A stretch of DNA of 64,000 bases from Brasilonema sennae CENA114 (GTDB lineage: Bacteria; Cyanobacteriota; Cyanobacteriia; Cyanobacteriales; Nostocaceae): positions 6,220,284 to 6,284,283 of the forward strand of contig NZ_CP030118.1 of NCBI RefSeq assembly GCF_006968745.1, read 5' to 3'. A program made the position numbers and the translations under genes. Of the stretch, positions 16,494 to 25,677 are shown one piece after another; within the stretch, counting starts at the first letter, position 1; every line of letters begins with the position of its first letter. Below the pieces are notes generated by a model, which saw only the letters and a program-made list of their open reading frames with translations, had not been told where the DNA came from and searched no databases.

Positions 16494-19400
16494 ATGCATC
16501 GTATCAATGCCACATCGGGAGGATGGAATCCTCAGTCGGAAAGTATCATTTTTCTGGAACAAACCCCTGCTCCCATAGTATTTCTGACGTCTGCTGATAC
16601 GGATATTCAAACTTTGGCGGCTGCTGTACCCAAATTACCCACGACATTTCCTGCTTTAAGAGTTGCCAACTTGCTGCAATTGCAGCATCAAGTCAGTATT
16701 GATAACTATGCCGAAAAAGTTTTAGAGTTCGCAAGCGTGATTGTTCTCCGTTTATTAGGAGGACGCTCTTACTGGGCTTATGGCTTAGAAGTTGTGCAAG
16801 AAATTGTCCAACGTAATGGTACAACTCTCATTGTAATGCCAGGAGATGACGCCATAGACCCCGATTTCATCTGTGGGTCTACCCTACCTTTGAGTACTGT
16901 GAATCAGGTATGGCAATACTTTAACGAAGGTGGGGTCGAAAATTTTCTCCACGCTCTGGAGTTTATCTGTGATACTTGCTTTTCAACTTTTTTTAATCCT
17001 CCATCACCGCAAGTTGTTCCCCGCGTAGGGTTGTATGAGTGGAGGAGGGAACAGGGAATAGGGAACAGGGAACAGGGAGCAGAAAGCAGGGAGCAGCGAG
17101 CAGCGAGCAGCGAGCAGCGAGCAGGGAGCAAGGAGAAAAATAACTCCCTCACTTATATAGTAGGAATTCTTTTCTACCGTGCTCATTATCTGGCAGGAAA
17201 TACTAAGGTAATTGATGCTTTATGCAACAGTTTGGCAAAGCGAAATCTACAGCCAGTTCCAATTTTTGTTTCTTCTTTGCGTGATGTTGATGTTCAAGAA
17301 GAATTGTGTGAGTTTTTTCAACCTAAAGACACTCAGCAAATTGCCTTGCTGCTGAATACGACGAGTTTTTCTTTAGCCCGGTTGGAAACAGAAACACCGC
17401 AGATTGATTTGTGGCAAAAATTAGATGTCCCAGTGTTGCAAGTTATCCTCAGTGGTGGTTCAATTGAGCAATGGGGGATACAATTTCAAGGACTTTCACC
17501 CCGTGATATGGCGATGAATGTGGCGCTTCCAGAGGTAGATGGGCGAATTATTACTCGTGCTGTGTCTTTTAAGACGATACAAAGTAGCAATTCTTCTTTG
17601 GAAACTGATGTCGTGGTTTATGAACCGGTGGGCGATCGCATTGAGTTTGTCACCTCTCTAGCCGCAAATTGGGTACGTTTGCGCTCAAAACCTCCTCAAG
17701 AACGTCGTGTGGCGTTGATTTTGGCAAATTACCCGAACCGTGATGGACGCCTTGCAAATGGTGTCGGGTTGGATACGCCCGCCAGTTGTGTAGAAATTCT
17801 TAAGGCTTTGCAGTTGGCTGGGTATCAGGTGGAAAATTTGCCTGACACTGGAGATGAGTTGATTTCATGTCTCACTGCTGGGGTGACGAATGACTCGGAA
17901 GGTAGGGAGTTGCGTCCAGTTTTACAATGTGTTTCTTTGGCTGAGTATGAGGAGTTTTTTGGTTCGTTACCGGAGGTTGTGCAGAAGGGAGTTGGCGAAA
18001 GGTGGGGAAGTGTTTTTGAAACGAACCGCAGAGGCGCAGAGGGCGCAGAGAAAGAGAGAGAGGAGAGTTTTGCGGTTCCAGGAATTCAGTTGGGTAACAT
18101 CTTTGTAGGAGTTCAACCAGCGCGGGGTTATGATGTTGATCCAAGTTTGAGTTATCATGCGCCTGATTTGGAGCCAACTCACGATTATTTGGCTTTTTAT
18201 TATTGGGTGAGAACATGTTTTGGGGCAGATGCTGTTGTTCATGTTGGGAAACATGGAAATTTAGAATGGTTACCAGGTAAAAGTGTGGCTTTGTCGAGTT
18301 GCTGTTATCCAGAAGTGGCTTTGGGGGCGCTTCCACATTTGTATCCGTTTATTGTGAATGATCCTGGTGAGGGTTCCCAGGCGAAACGTCGTGCTCAAGC
18401 TGTGATTGTGGATCATCTGACGCCGCCTCTAACTCGTGCAGAACTTTATGGTTGTTTACATGAGTTGGAAAATTTGATTGATGAGTATTATGAGGCTCAG
18501 AGTTTGGATCCTTCTCGTTTACCAATGATTTGCGATCGCATACGCGAACTGGTTGTTCAAGAAAATCTTTTCTTGGATCTGGAATTGAAGGAAAAGGGAA
18601 AAGGGATTAAGGGAAAAGAAGAATCTTCTGTTTCAAGTTTTGATTTTTCAGTTTTACCTTCACTTGATGGTTACCTTTGTGAATTGAAGGAAGCTCAAAT
18701 CCGTGATGGATTACATATTTTTGGGCAATGTCCTCAAGGACGACAGTTGCGAGATTTAATTGTTGCGATCGCACGTCATCCCAATCGTCATCATGTCGGG
18801 CTGACTCGTGCTTTGGCTCAAGATTTAGGTTTAGATTTTGATCCGCTCACGACTGATTTTAGTACTCAGCTATCAGTCCAAGATATTCAGAGTTTAGCTA
18901 ACAAAACTCAACACTCCTGTCGCAGTGTCGGCGATGCTGTCGAATTTTTAGAAGAACAAGCCGCCGAATTAGTAGAAGAACTCAGAACTCAGAACGGGCT
19001 TCGCCCCGCTACGCTAACAGAACTCAGAATTCAGAACTCAAAACTCCCAACTGTTCTTGACTGGATACGTGCTACCCTTCTGCCTTCTTTACTACAAACC
19101 GATCAAGAAATTACCAATTTGTTACACGGACTTGATGGTGGATATGTCCCCAGTGCCCCGGCTGGCGCACCAACGCGAGGGCGTCCAGAAGTTCTGCCAA
19201 CTGGTAAAAATTTTTATTCTGTTGACATCCGCGCAATACCAACGGAAACTGCTTGGGATGTAGGTAGAAAAGCTGCTGAGACAGTTGTTGAGCGTTATGT
19301 ACAAGAGGAAGGGGAGTATCCGAAAACACTGGGATTATCTGTCTGGGGAACTGCCACGATGCGGACTGGAGGTGATGATATTGCACAGGCGTTAGCTTTA

Positions 19401-20501
19401 CTTGGGGTGCAGCCTGTATGGGATGGTGCGGCACGACGGGTGGTAGATTTTGAAATTTTACCGCTTTCTGTTTTGGGACGTCCGCGTGTGGATGTGACGT
19501 TGCGAATCTCTGGTTTTTTTAGGGATGCTTTTCCTAACTTGATTGATTTGTTCGACTCGGCTGTGCAAGCAGTGGCGGCTTTAAACGAACCGTTAGAGGA
19601 AAATCCTCTAGCCGCGCAAGTGCGTCAAGAAACTGAGTATTGGACACAACTTGGTTTAAGTTTACCAGAGGCAAGAGTGCGATCGCGCTACCGCATCTTT
19701 GGTTCTAAGCCAGGAGCTTATGGTGCAGGACTTCAAGGTTTAATTGAAGGACAAAACTGGACAGATGATCAAGATCTAGCTCGTGCCTACATCAACTGGA
19801 GTTGCTATGCCTACTCTTCGTCAGCAAGAGAAGCGCAGGAAGCAACCGATGCAGGAGTACAAGACAATTCCAAATTAGAAGTCTCTCCCTCATCCCCGTC
19901 ATCGCTTCAACAAGGACGTTCCGCGCCAGAAGCATTTGAAATGCGGTTGCGAGAAATGCAGATAGTGTTACACAACCAAGACAATCGCGAACACGATTTG
20001 CTCGATTCTGACGATTACTATCAATTCCAGGGTGGTTTAACAGCTGCAATACGTGCTGTACAGGGAAAGAATCCCCAAACTTATTTTGGTGATCATTCCA
20101 TTCCAGCCAAGCCGCAAGTCCGTCAACTTAAAGAAGAAATCGCACGGGTGTATCGTTCTCGGGTTGTGAATCCTAAATGGATAGCAGGAATGATGCGCCA
20201 CGGTTACAAAGGTGCTTTTGAAATGGCGGCAACTGTTGATTATTTATTTGCCTACGATGCCACGGCAAAATGTGTGGAAGACTATATGTATCAGGGGATA
20301 ACTGAGGCGTATTTGTTCGATCCAGTTGTTTCGGAATTTGTCTATCAAAAGAACCCATACGCTTTGCGTGATATGGCTGAAAGATTGTTGGAAGCACATC
20401 AGCGCGGTTTATGGGACGATGTAAATACACAAACACTGGAACATTTACGAAACATAGTACATCAAGCTGAAGCAGCTATTGAAGGAAAACAAATGGTGTA
20501 A
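16494..20501 (+). CDS. cobN: Cobaltochelatase subunit CobN
   Basis: This 1335-residue large subunit of the ATP-dependent cobalt chelatase inserts Co into hydrogenobyrinate diamide in B12 synthesis. It is homologous to ChlH. Family blocks are clear: YPNRDGRLANGVGLDTP, HVGKHGNLEWLPGK, NDPGEGSQAKRRAQA, GLSVWGTATMRTGGDDIAQ and, near the end, NPKWIAGMMRHGYKGAFEMA. It is longer than usual because four low-complexity inserts sit in frame at about residues 182-215, 505-525, 697-711 and 827-850. All are encoded by dispersed or tandem repeats and lie between conserved blocks. The frame is intact throughout. Confidence 0.95.
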   Translation: MHRINATSGGWNPQSESIIFLEQTPAPIVFLTSADTDIQTLAAAVPKLPTTFPALRVANLLQLQHQVSIDNYAEKVLEFASVIVLRLLGGRSYWAYGLEVVQEIVQRNGTTLIVMPGDDAIDPDFICGSTLPLSTVNQVWQYFNEGGVENFLHALEFICDTCFSTFFNPPSPQVVPRVGLYEWRREQGIGNREQGAESREQRAASSEQRAGSKEKNNSLTYIVGILFYRAHYLAGNTKVIDALCNSLAKRNLQPVPIFVSSLRDVDVQEELCEFFQPKDTQQIALLLNTTSFSLARLETETPQIDLWQKLDVPVLQVILSGGSIEQWGIQFQGLSPRDMAMNVALPEVDGRIITRAVSFKTIQSSNSSLETDVVVYEPVGDRIEFVTSLAANWVRLRSKPPQERRVALILANYPNRDGRLANGVGLDTPASCVEILKALQLAGYQVENLPDTGDELISCLTAGVTNDSEGRELRPVLQCVSLAEYEEFFGSLPEVVQKGVGERWGSVFETNRRGAEGAEKEREESFAVPGIQLGNIFVGVQPARGYDVDPSLSYHAPDLEPTHDYLAFYYWVRTCFGADAVVHVGKHGNLEWLPGKSVALSSCCYPEVALGALPHLYPFIVNDPGEGSQAKRRAQAVIVDHLTPPLTRAELYGCLHELENLIDEYYEAQSLDPSRLPMICDRIRELVVQENLFLDLELKEKGKGIKGKEESSVSSFDFSVLPSLDGYLCELKEAQIRDGLHIFGQCPQGRQLRDLIVAIARHPNRHHVGLTRALAQDLGLDFDPLTTDFSTQLSVQDIQSLANKTQHSCRSVGDAVEFLEEQAAELVEELRTQNGLRPATLTELRIQNSKLPTVLDWIRATLLPSLLQTDQEITNLLHGLDGGYVPSAPAGAPTRGRPEVLPTGKNFYSVDIRAIPTETAWDVGRKAAETVVERYVQEEGEYPKTLGLSVWGTATMRTGGDDIAQALALLGVQPVWDGAARRVVDFEILPLSVLGRPRVDVTLRISGFFRDAFPNLIDLFDSAVQAVAALNEPLEENPLAAQVRQETEYWTQLGLSLPEARVRSRYRIFGSKPGAYGAGLQGLIEGQNWTDDQDLARAYINWSCYAYSSSAREAQEATDAGVQDNSKLEVSPSSPSSLQQGRSAPEAFEMRLREMQIVLHNQDNREHDLLDSDDYYQFQGGLTAAIRAVQGKNPQTYFGDHSIPAKPQVRQLKEEIARVYRSRVVNPKWIAGMMRHGYKGAFEMAATVDYLFAYDATAKCVEDYMYQGITEAYLFDPVVSEFVYQKNPYALRDMAERLLEAHQRGLWDDVNTQTLEHLRNIVHQAEAAIEGKQMV
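17041..17137. repeat. Heptamer repeat array inside cobN
   Basis: Fourteen or so GGGA(A/G)CA and GCGAGCA units run in tandem inside the coding sequence and are read as an Arg/Glu/Gln/Ser-rich segment. The same purine-rich heptamer family occurs, on the other strand, in the intergenic block at 14.3 kb. Confidence 0.85.
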
Positions 20502-20507
20502 TAAATT

Positions 20508-21638
20508 ATGGAAAATCTTGCGTATTTACACGTATCATCCGTTTATGAGGACTTACCCTCCAGTGAATTAATATCGCTCAGCCGTTTGTTTAAGCAAACA
20601 GTAGCGCCGGATTGGAAACGTCTGTCTGGTAGGGCTTGGAAATATATGCTACCTTTAGCCCTGGGTTTATCTGTTCTCAGTGGTGTGAGCAGCGCCCTAG
20701 CACTTGAGAAAAACGATCGCGGTCCTTCTGTGAAAACTCTACAACAACAGTTGAAAGCAGCAGGCTTCTATCAAGCTTCCGTCACTCAAGTATACGACAC
20801 TGAGACAGAAGCTGCTGTGCGCCGCTTCCAAAGAGCGGCTGGTTTAGACGTTAACGGTGTTGCTGGATCTGTGACTTTAGAAAAATTAGAGAATTGGCGT
20901 ACCTCTAATCAAAGTTCCCAGGCGACAAAGATCAGCACTAGAAATGAGCAAATCAGAACAACCAGTTCTGAGAATCAATCAGTCACTAACAAGCGTCGCA
21001 GTTCTAACATTCTCCAAAAAGGAGATGAAGGTGAAGATGTCAGAGTTCTACAAGAACGATTGCGAATTGCAGGCTTTTATACAGGTAACGCCACAAAAGT
21101 ATTTGGTCCAATTACTGAAGAAGCTGTCAAGCGATTCCAACAAGCTTATAACTTAGCCCCTGATGGAGTTGTCGGATCAGAAACGCAAGCAAAACTCCCA
21201 ACACTTTCTATTGGTTATGGAGATGATTCACCCACTAACCAACCTACCACTGGAGATAAACTTCGGTTGGGCGATCGTGGTGAGGCTGTAAGAATTCTTC
21301 AAGAACAATTAATCAACGCAGGATACTTACAAGGAGAGCCAAACGGTTACTTTGGTCCTAATACAGCAGATGCTGTACGCCGGTTCCAGGAAGATAATTA
21401 CCTAGCCGCAAGCGGTATTGCTGGTCCAACTACCCGCGCTAAATTGTATAGCATGGCGAATGATGCTCCTACAAGTGGTGATTTTAGTGTTTTGGAGATT
21501 CAAAGACGACTACGGGAGCAGGGTTTTTACAAAGGTGCTCTTAATGGTGTGATGGGAGATGAGACAAAAAAAGCTATTAGACAAGCACAACAATTCTACG
21601 GAATGAGTTTGAGTAACGTCAGAAGCGGACGCTTTTAG
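20508..21638 (+). CDS. Peptidoglycan-binding repeat protein, convergent to furA
   Basis: This 376-residue protein has a hydrophobic segment around residues 47-66 and then four PF01471 peptidoglycan-binding modules. They start near residues 70, 165, 252 and 330, each with the pattern GxxVxxLQxxLxxAGFY...AVRRFQ...GVAG. It starts 6 bp after cobN and may be cotranscribed. Its position, convergent to furA, matches Anabaena alr1690, whose transcript is known to run on as the furA antisense RNA. The 136 bp between the two stops hold only a 7-bp stem (AAGCGGA/TCCGCTT) with no T run, so read-through is possible here too. Confidence 0.85.
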   Translation: MENLAYLHVSSVYEDLPSSELISLSRLFKQTVAPDWKRLSGRAWKYMLPLALGLSVLSGVSSALALEKNDRGPSVKTLQQQLKAAGFYQASVTQVYDTETEAAVRRFQRAAGLDVNGVAGSVTLEKLENWRTSNQSSQATKISTRNEQIRTTSSENQSVTNKRRSSNILQKGDEGEDVRVLQERLRIAGFYTGNATKVFGPITEEAVKRFQQAYNLAPDGVVGSETQAKLPTLSIGYGDDSPTNQPTTGDKLRLGDRGEAVRILQEQLINAGYLQGEPNGYFGPNTADAVRRFQEDNYLAASGIAGPTTRAKLYSMANDAPTSGDFSVLEIQRRLREQGFYKGALNGVMGDETKKAIRQAQQFYGMSLSNVRSGRF

Positions 21639-21774
21639 CATCCGCTTAGGTGTTGGTGGTGTTGATACCTAACAGTTTGCCAACCTCCTATAACAACAAG
21701 TTCAAAGCTGCTAATGAAATTTACCAAAATATTTCATCGCAGCCAGCGCTTTCTTGAATCGTAAAACCCAGGTG

Positions 21775-22230
21775 CTACAGTGGCATGAGTGCTCTTTGGC
21801 ACTTGGGACAAACAGCATGAATTGTTAATTGGCAATCCAAGAGGTGAAAACCTTCTTTTTGTGCAGTTTTCGATCCAATTTTTAAAATCGAGTCGTTCTT
21901 GAACTCAATTGTCGTGTTGCATCTGACACAAATCAAGTGATGGTGGTGATGGGGATAGGGCTGATTAAGTTCGTAGTGTTTATGCCCTTCTCCTAGTTCT
22001 AACTCTCGTAAGATTCCCATTCGCGCCATCAACTTGAGAGTGCGATAAATCGTCGATAGGCTAATTCCCTCGTGTTCGGCTGATAGCCTTTCGTAAAGAT
22101 CTTCAGCACTGAGGTGTTCTCCTTGCGGCAGTTCTTGAAAAATGTGTAGAATGACTTCGCGCTGGGGTGTTAAACGCCAACCACGTTCATTTAGTTCTGC
22201 CTTTAGCGAGGCTGCTGTATAAGCTGTCAT
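21775..22230 (-). CDS. furA: Ferric uptake regulator FurA
   Basis: This 151-residue Fur repressor controls iron homeostasis. The winged-helix domain covers residues 1-85 (LTPQREVILHIF, ISLSTIYRTLKLM) and a dimerisation and metal domain with the HHHHH stretch follows. Cysteines are at 101, 104, 133, 141 and 144, the same five positions and two CxxC motifs described for Anabaena FurA, where they serve heme binding and redox control. The upstream 30 bp are AT-rich. An antisense transcript from the convergent gene is likely from locus conservation. Confidence 0.93.
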   Translation of the reverse strand: MTAYTAASLKAELNERGWRLTPQREVILHIFQELPQGEHLSAEDLYERLSAEHEGISLSTIYRTLKLMARMGILRELELGEGHKHYELNQPYPHHHHHLICVRCNTTIEFKNDSILKIGSKTAQKEGFHLLDCQLTIHAVCPKCQRALMPL

Positions 22231-22640
22231 CTAATTTTTCTCAACAAAGTCCATTAGTTGCGAATATAGCAAAAATTTGGACTAATTTGCAATAATCAAA
22301 GATTCTTGAGAAGAGTTATTAAATATTAAAGGTAAATTTTGAAACTTTAACCAGTAAGTAAAAAAATAAGCGCTCGCCCATCCTAGCCTGTATAAATGTT
22401 TTCAAAGGCGAATCGAAAGATTGTTATGCTATTAGATGAAAATAACTTCCCATAAGTTAGTGAAAAGTTTTGGGAACGAGGATAAAATGGGTCAATAGCC
22501 TAAACTCAAAAGTCTTTTAGAACAGGCATCTTGCCTTGTGTGTAGAATGTATAAGTTTTTTTACCGAAAAACTATTTAGAAGTGATAAGTTAGGGCGTAT
22601 ATTTATGTATAAGTGGTGAGCAAGTCCTGCACCAATGTCT
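22231..22640. other. Intergenic region upstream of furA
   Basis: This AT-rich stretch has no credible gene. It should hold the furA promoter (minus strand, near 22240-22330). Several AT-rich -10-like boxes on the plus strand, such as TATAAG at 22550 and 22609, precede the structured segment at 22643. Confidence 0.35.
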
Positions 22641-22642
22641 CC

Positions 22643-22770
22643 GGACAAAGGTATCTGCTGTTTAAAACAGGCTCGTTATAAAGAAGATACCAATAAGTCC
22701 TATGTCCAGATAACACGCTACTTTGAACGCGCCTGTTCGTGACTTTACGGAGACGGCACAGCGGTGCCGT
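22643..22770 (+). ncRNA. Candidate structured RNA between furA and sigC
   Basis: A nested hairpin can be drawn: GGAC 22643-22646 with GTCC 22697-22700, GGTATCT 22650-22656 with AGATACC 22685-22691, and CTGTT 22658-22662 with AACAG 22666-22670. Two further stems follow: GAAC/GTTC near 22725-22737, and ACGGCAC/GTGCCGT with a 4-base loop at 22753-22770. The last resembles a dispersed repeat also seen near 51.69 kb. No known RNA family could be recognised by eye. Confidence 0.35.
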
Positions 22771-22866
22771 AAGAATACGGCGGATGAAAACGGAATCAGG
22801 AACTTACTCTCATCAAAGATTTAGTGCTCACTAAGACAGTGATCAGTTCAAGTTCTTACTAATTGG

Positions 22867-22935
22867 ATTGAGAATTCGGAATTCGGAATTCCGAATTCTT
22901 CTTTTTGAGTAGTAATCATTGACTATTGACTATCG
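22867..22935. repeat. GAATTCG and TGACTAT short tandem repeats
   Basis: GAATTCGGAATTCGGAATTC with its palindromic reverse, then TTGACTATTGACTAT, end just before the sigC stop codon. The first part can form a hairpin and may act as a terminator for sigC. Confidence 0.6.
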
Positions 22936-22940
22936 ACTAA

Positions 22941-24191
22941 CTAGCTCAAAGACTCCAAGTAGTCGCGGATAAGATTGCGCCGCTTTGGTTGGCGCAGCTT
23001 TTGCAACGCTTTGGACTCGATTTGTCGTACACGTTCCCGTGATAAATCTAGAGCACGTCCAATTTCTGCTAAGGAGTAAGGATGACCATCTGCCAAACCA
23101 AACCGCATTAAAATTACATCACGCTCCCGGCTTGTTAAATCTGACAGAAGATTTTGCAAGTCTTTTTGTAAAGACTCTCGCATTAATGTCTCTTCTGGAG
23201 TGATATTATCAGTTTCGAGTAGTTCTCCTAACTCTGTGTCTTTGTCCTTACCAACTTTTGTCTCTAGAGAAACAGAACGAGGAACTCGCAAAAGAACTTC
23301 CCGCACTTGTGTAGGAGTCATGTCTAGCTCTTGAGCAAGATCTTCCAAAGTTGGAGTGCGACCTTTTTCTTGTGCGATTTTACGCTGAGCTTTTTTAATT
23401 TTGTTCAGCTTTTCTGTAATGTGGACAGGTAGGCGGATAGTGCGGCTAGAAGTTGCGATCGCCCTTGTGATTCCTTGACGAATCCACCAATAAGCATAGG
23501 TGCTAAAACGATAACCCTTGGTTGGATCAAATTTCTCAACTGCTCGTTCTAAACCAAGAGTCCCTTCTTGGACTAAATCCAACAATTCCAAACCGCGATT
23601 TTGATATTTCTTAGCAACGGAGACAACAAGGCGAAGATTTGCCTTAATCATGTGTTCTTTTGCCTGGAGTCCACTGCTTTGAATTTTCTCCAGTTCTTCC
23701 ACAGTCATTTTGGCTATTTCAGCCCAACGCCGTTTTCCTAGTCCTATAATCTGCTTAAGCTCCAACAGACTTACACCAGCAGCACCCGCCCAACGTTCAA
23801 GAGAAGGACGATGTCCTAATGCAGATGCCAAACGCTCTTGAGCTTCAATCAGTCGAAGATATGGTGCAATCACCTCATCTCCTTGTTCCGCAGCTTTAGA
23901 CAGAAGTATTCGCATCCGCAAATAGCGCTGGACTTTTTGCGCTTCTGAAACTTCTTCATCCCGTCCTAGTAATCGAACTCGACCAATTTCTTGAAGATAT
24001 AGACGTACTAGATCTGTGCTGCGGCGGTTAAGATTTGCACCTAGGCTCGCAGAGTCAACAGAAGTTATCTCCAAATCTTCAAGTTCATCAATCGGTAACT
24101 CAGTTTCGTCAACCGTGATATCTGGGTCAAAGACTGGATCAGATTGTTTGTTATTGAAAGCGGCATCTGCGTAAAAAGATGTTGCTGGCAT
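22941..24191 (-). CDS. sigC: Group 2 RNA polymerase sigma factor, SigC type
   Basis: This 416-residue sigma-70 factor has region 1.2 (STDLVRLYLQEIGRV), region 2 (AKEHMIKANLRLVVSVAKKY, GLERAVEKFDPTKGYRFSTYAYWWIRQ), region 3 and region 4 (RERDVILMRFGL, DLSRERVRQIE). The N-terminus MPATSFYADAA and the place beside furA fit cyanobacterial SigC, a non-essential group 2 factor linked to stress and, in Anabaena, to heterocyst development. The ATG at 24191 is preferred to a TTG at 24206, since the former gives the family's usual N-terminus. Confidence 0.88.
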   Translation of the reverse strand: MPATSFYADAAFNNKQSDPVFDPDITVDETELPIDELEDLEITSVDSASLGANLNRRSTDLVRLYLQEIGRVRLLGRDEEVSEAQKVQRYLRMRILLSKAAEQGDEVIAPYLRLIEAQERLASALGHRPSLERWAGAAGVSLLELKQIIGLGKRRWAEIAKMTVEELEKIQSSGLQAKEHMIKANLRLVVSVAKKYQNRGLELLDLVQEGTLGLERAVEKFDPTKGYRFSTYAYWWIRQGITRAIATSSRTIRLPVHITEKLNKIKKAQRKIAQEKGRTPTLEDLAQELDMTPTQVREVLLRVPRSVSLETKVGKDKDTELGELLETDNITPEETLMRESLQKDLQNLLSDLTSRERDVILMRFGLADGHPYSLAEIGRALDLSRERVRQIESKALQKLRQPKRRNLIRDYLESLS

Positions 24192-24300
24192 AAAGATTTG
24201 TCTCAATGGCTCCAGGTAACAATAGATTACGGTCAGCTAATTAACTGTTGCTATTGTTCCCGTGATTCTTGAAGAACTAACACGGTTTCGGGTTCCATTT

Positions 24301-24337
24301 AGGGTTTTTTTTCAAAAACCCTTTACTGGTTTTTTTG
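24301..24337 (+). terminator. Hairpin with T run upstream of sigC
   Basis: AGGGTTTTT 24301-24309 pairs with AAAAACCCT 24314-24322 around TTTC and is followed by a T-rich stretch on the plus strand. No plus-strand gene precedes it. It could stop antisense transcription into sigC or lie in the sigC 5' leader. The rest of 24192-24666 has no recognisable feature. Confidence 0.4.
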
Positions 24338-24666
24338 ACACAATGCCCCCGAAGGCTCGGTTGCAGTAGCTTTCCCATGAACCAATAGCTATTTAAATTT
24401 CCTACGGGGCGTTAAATTGCAAATGACCTGATGAAAATTTGAACCTTCACATAATTTTAACTGTAGTTTATGCTGTAAAGTATAAATACATACTCGTGAA
24501 AAATTCTCTTCTTTATATGCATAGTCCTATCTACATGAGTCCCTAGGTGCTTTCCTGATAATTTACGAATTTTCCTTCAAAAATGATTAGTTATATTATG
24601 TGAACAGTCAGGGAGTTATTTTTCCCTGTGCTCGTGTGTTTCCCCTCGTGTGTTTCCCCTGCATTC

Positions 24667-25581
24667 CTACTCTGGCTTTATATCTCGCAGCATCAGTTCT
24701 AAAAGTGCTTGTCGGGGTGTGACTTCACCTTGGAGTAAACGATGAACTTGCTCGGTAATTGGCATGGGAATATTTTGCTGCTTGGATAGCTGCACCAAAA
24801 CCTGAGTGGTGTTGACTCCCTCAGCAGTTCCTTCTATATGAGCGAGAATTTCGGCTAGTGTTTGACCAACAGCCAACTGGTAGCCAACTTGATAGTTACG
24901 ACTCAAGGGACTGTTACAGGTTGCTAACAGATCACCCAAGCCAGACAAACCGTAAAATGTTTCTAATTTTGCACCCCAATGGACACCAATACGAACCATT
25001 TCTGTTAATCCACGGGTGAGTAAAGCTGCTTTGGCGTTGGTTCCCAAGTGCAAGCCATCACAGACACCAGCGGCGATCGCCATCACATTTTTTAGTGTGC
25101 CACCTAGCTCTACTCCCAAGATATCATAATTGGTGTAAACGCGAAAACGATCTGAAGAAAACACTACTTGCACGAATTCTGCTGCAGCCATAACACTGCT
25201 TGCAACAACTGTTGCAGCTGGTAATTCCTGTTGTATTTCTTTAGATAAATTGGGACCTGAGAGAACAACTACTGCGTGGTTGGGGAAAGTTTCTTGCCAA
25301 ATTTGTGATGGTGTACAAGTCGTTTGGGGGTCTAAGCCCTTTGTCGCTGTGACAAAAATTGTCTCTGGGGAAACAGGTAAAGACTGTAATTGAGAAGTTA
25401 CAGATCTCACACCCTTCATAGAAACAGCAGAAAGGACAATATCAGCACCCTGTACAACCTCCGCCAGCGTTTGAGAACCCTGACGCGACCACATGCTCAC
25501 TTTATGTGAATTCGTCTTTGCAAGAGTTGCAAGAGCCGTCCCCCAAGCACCTGCACCCAGAATTGCTACTGATTTTGGCAT
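24667..25581 (-). CDS. gpsA: Glycerol-3-phosphate dehydrogenase [NAD(P)+]
   Basis: This 304-residue cytoplasmic enzyme reduces dihydroxyacetone phosphate to sn-glycerol 3-phosphate for phospholipid and glycolipid synthesis. The N-terminal Rossmann motif is ILGAGAWGTALA. The C-terminal helical domain holds the catalytic Lys in ELGGTLKNVMAIAAG and the family block GLSGLGDLLATCNSPLSRN. The length is slightly short but complete. A heptamer repeat tract separates it from lipA, which lies downstream on the same strand relative to tRNA-Pro. Confidence 0.95.
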   Translation of the reverse strand: MPKSVAILGAGAWGTALATLAKTNSHKVSMWSRQGSQTLAEVVQGADIVLSAVSMKGVRSVTSQLQSLPVSPETIFVTATKGLDPQTTCTPSQIWQETFPNHAVVVLSGPNLSKEIQQELPAATVVASSVMAAAEFVQVVFSSDRFRVYTNYDILGVELGGTLKNVMAIAAGVCDGLHLGTNAKAALLTRGLTEMVRIGVHWGAKLETFYGLSGLGDLLATCNSPLSRNYQVGYQLAVGQTLAEILAHIEGTAEGVNTTQVLVQLSKQQNIPMPITEQVHRLLQGEVTPRQALLELMLRDIKPE

Positions 25582-25582
25582 T

Positions 25583-25650
25583 AGTCATTAGTCATTAGTC
25601 ATTGGTCATTGGTCATTAGTCATTAGTCATTGGTCATTAGTCATTAAATA
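25583..25650. repeat. CATTAGT/CATTGGT heptamer array
   Basis: About nine tandem heptamers of CATTAGT and CATTGGT lie between lipA and gpsA. It is the same family as the block at 5.69 kb. Confidence 0.85.
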
Positions 25651-25677
25651 ACTACGAATGACAAAGGACAAAGACTC

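Noticed and set aside
17872..18336. 154-codon frame antisense to cobN
   Set aside because: It is a shadow of the coding strand; composition follows cobN codons and the repeat insert.
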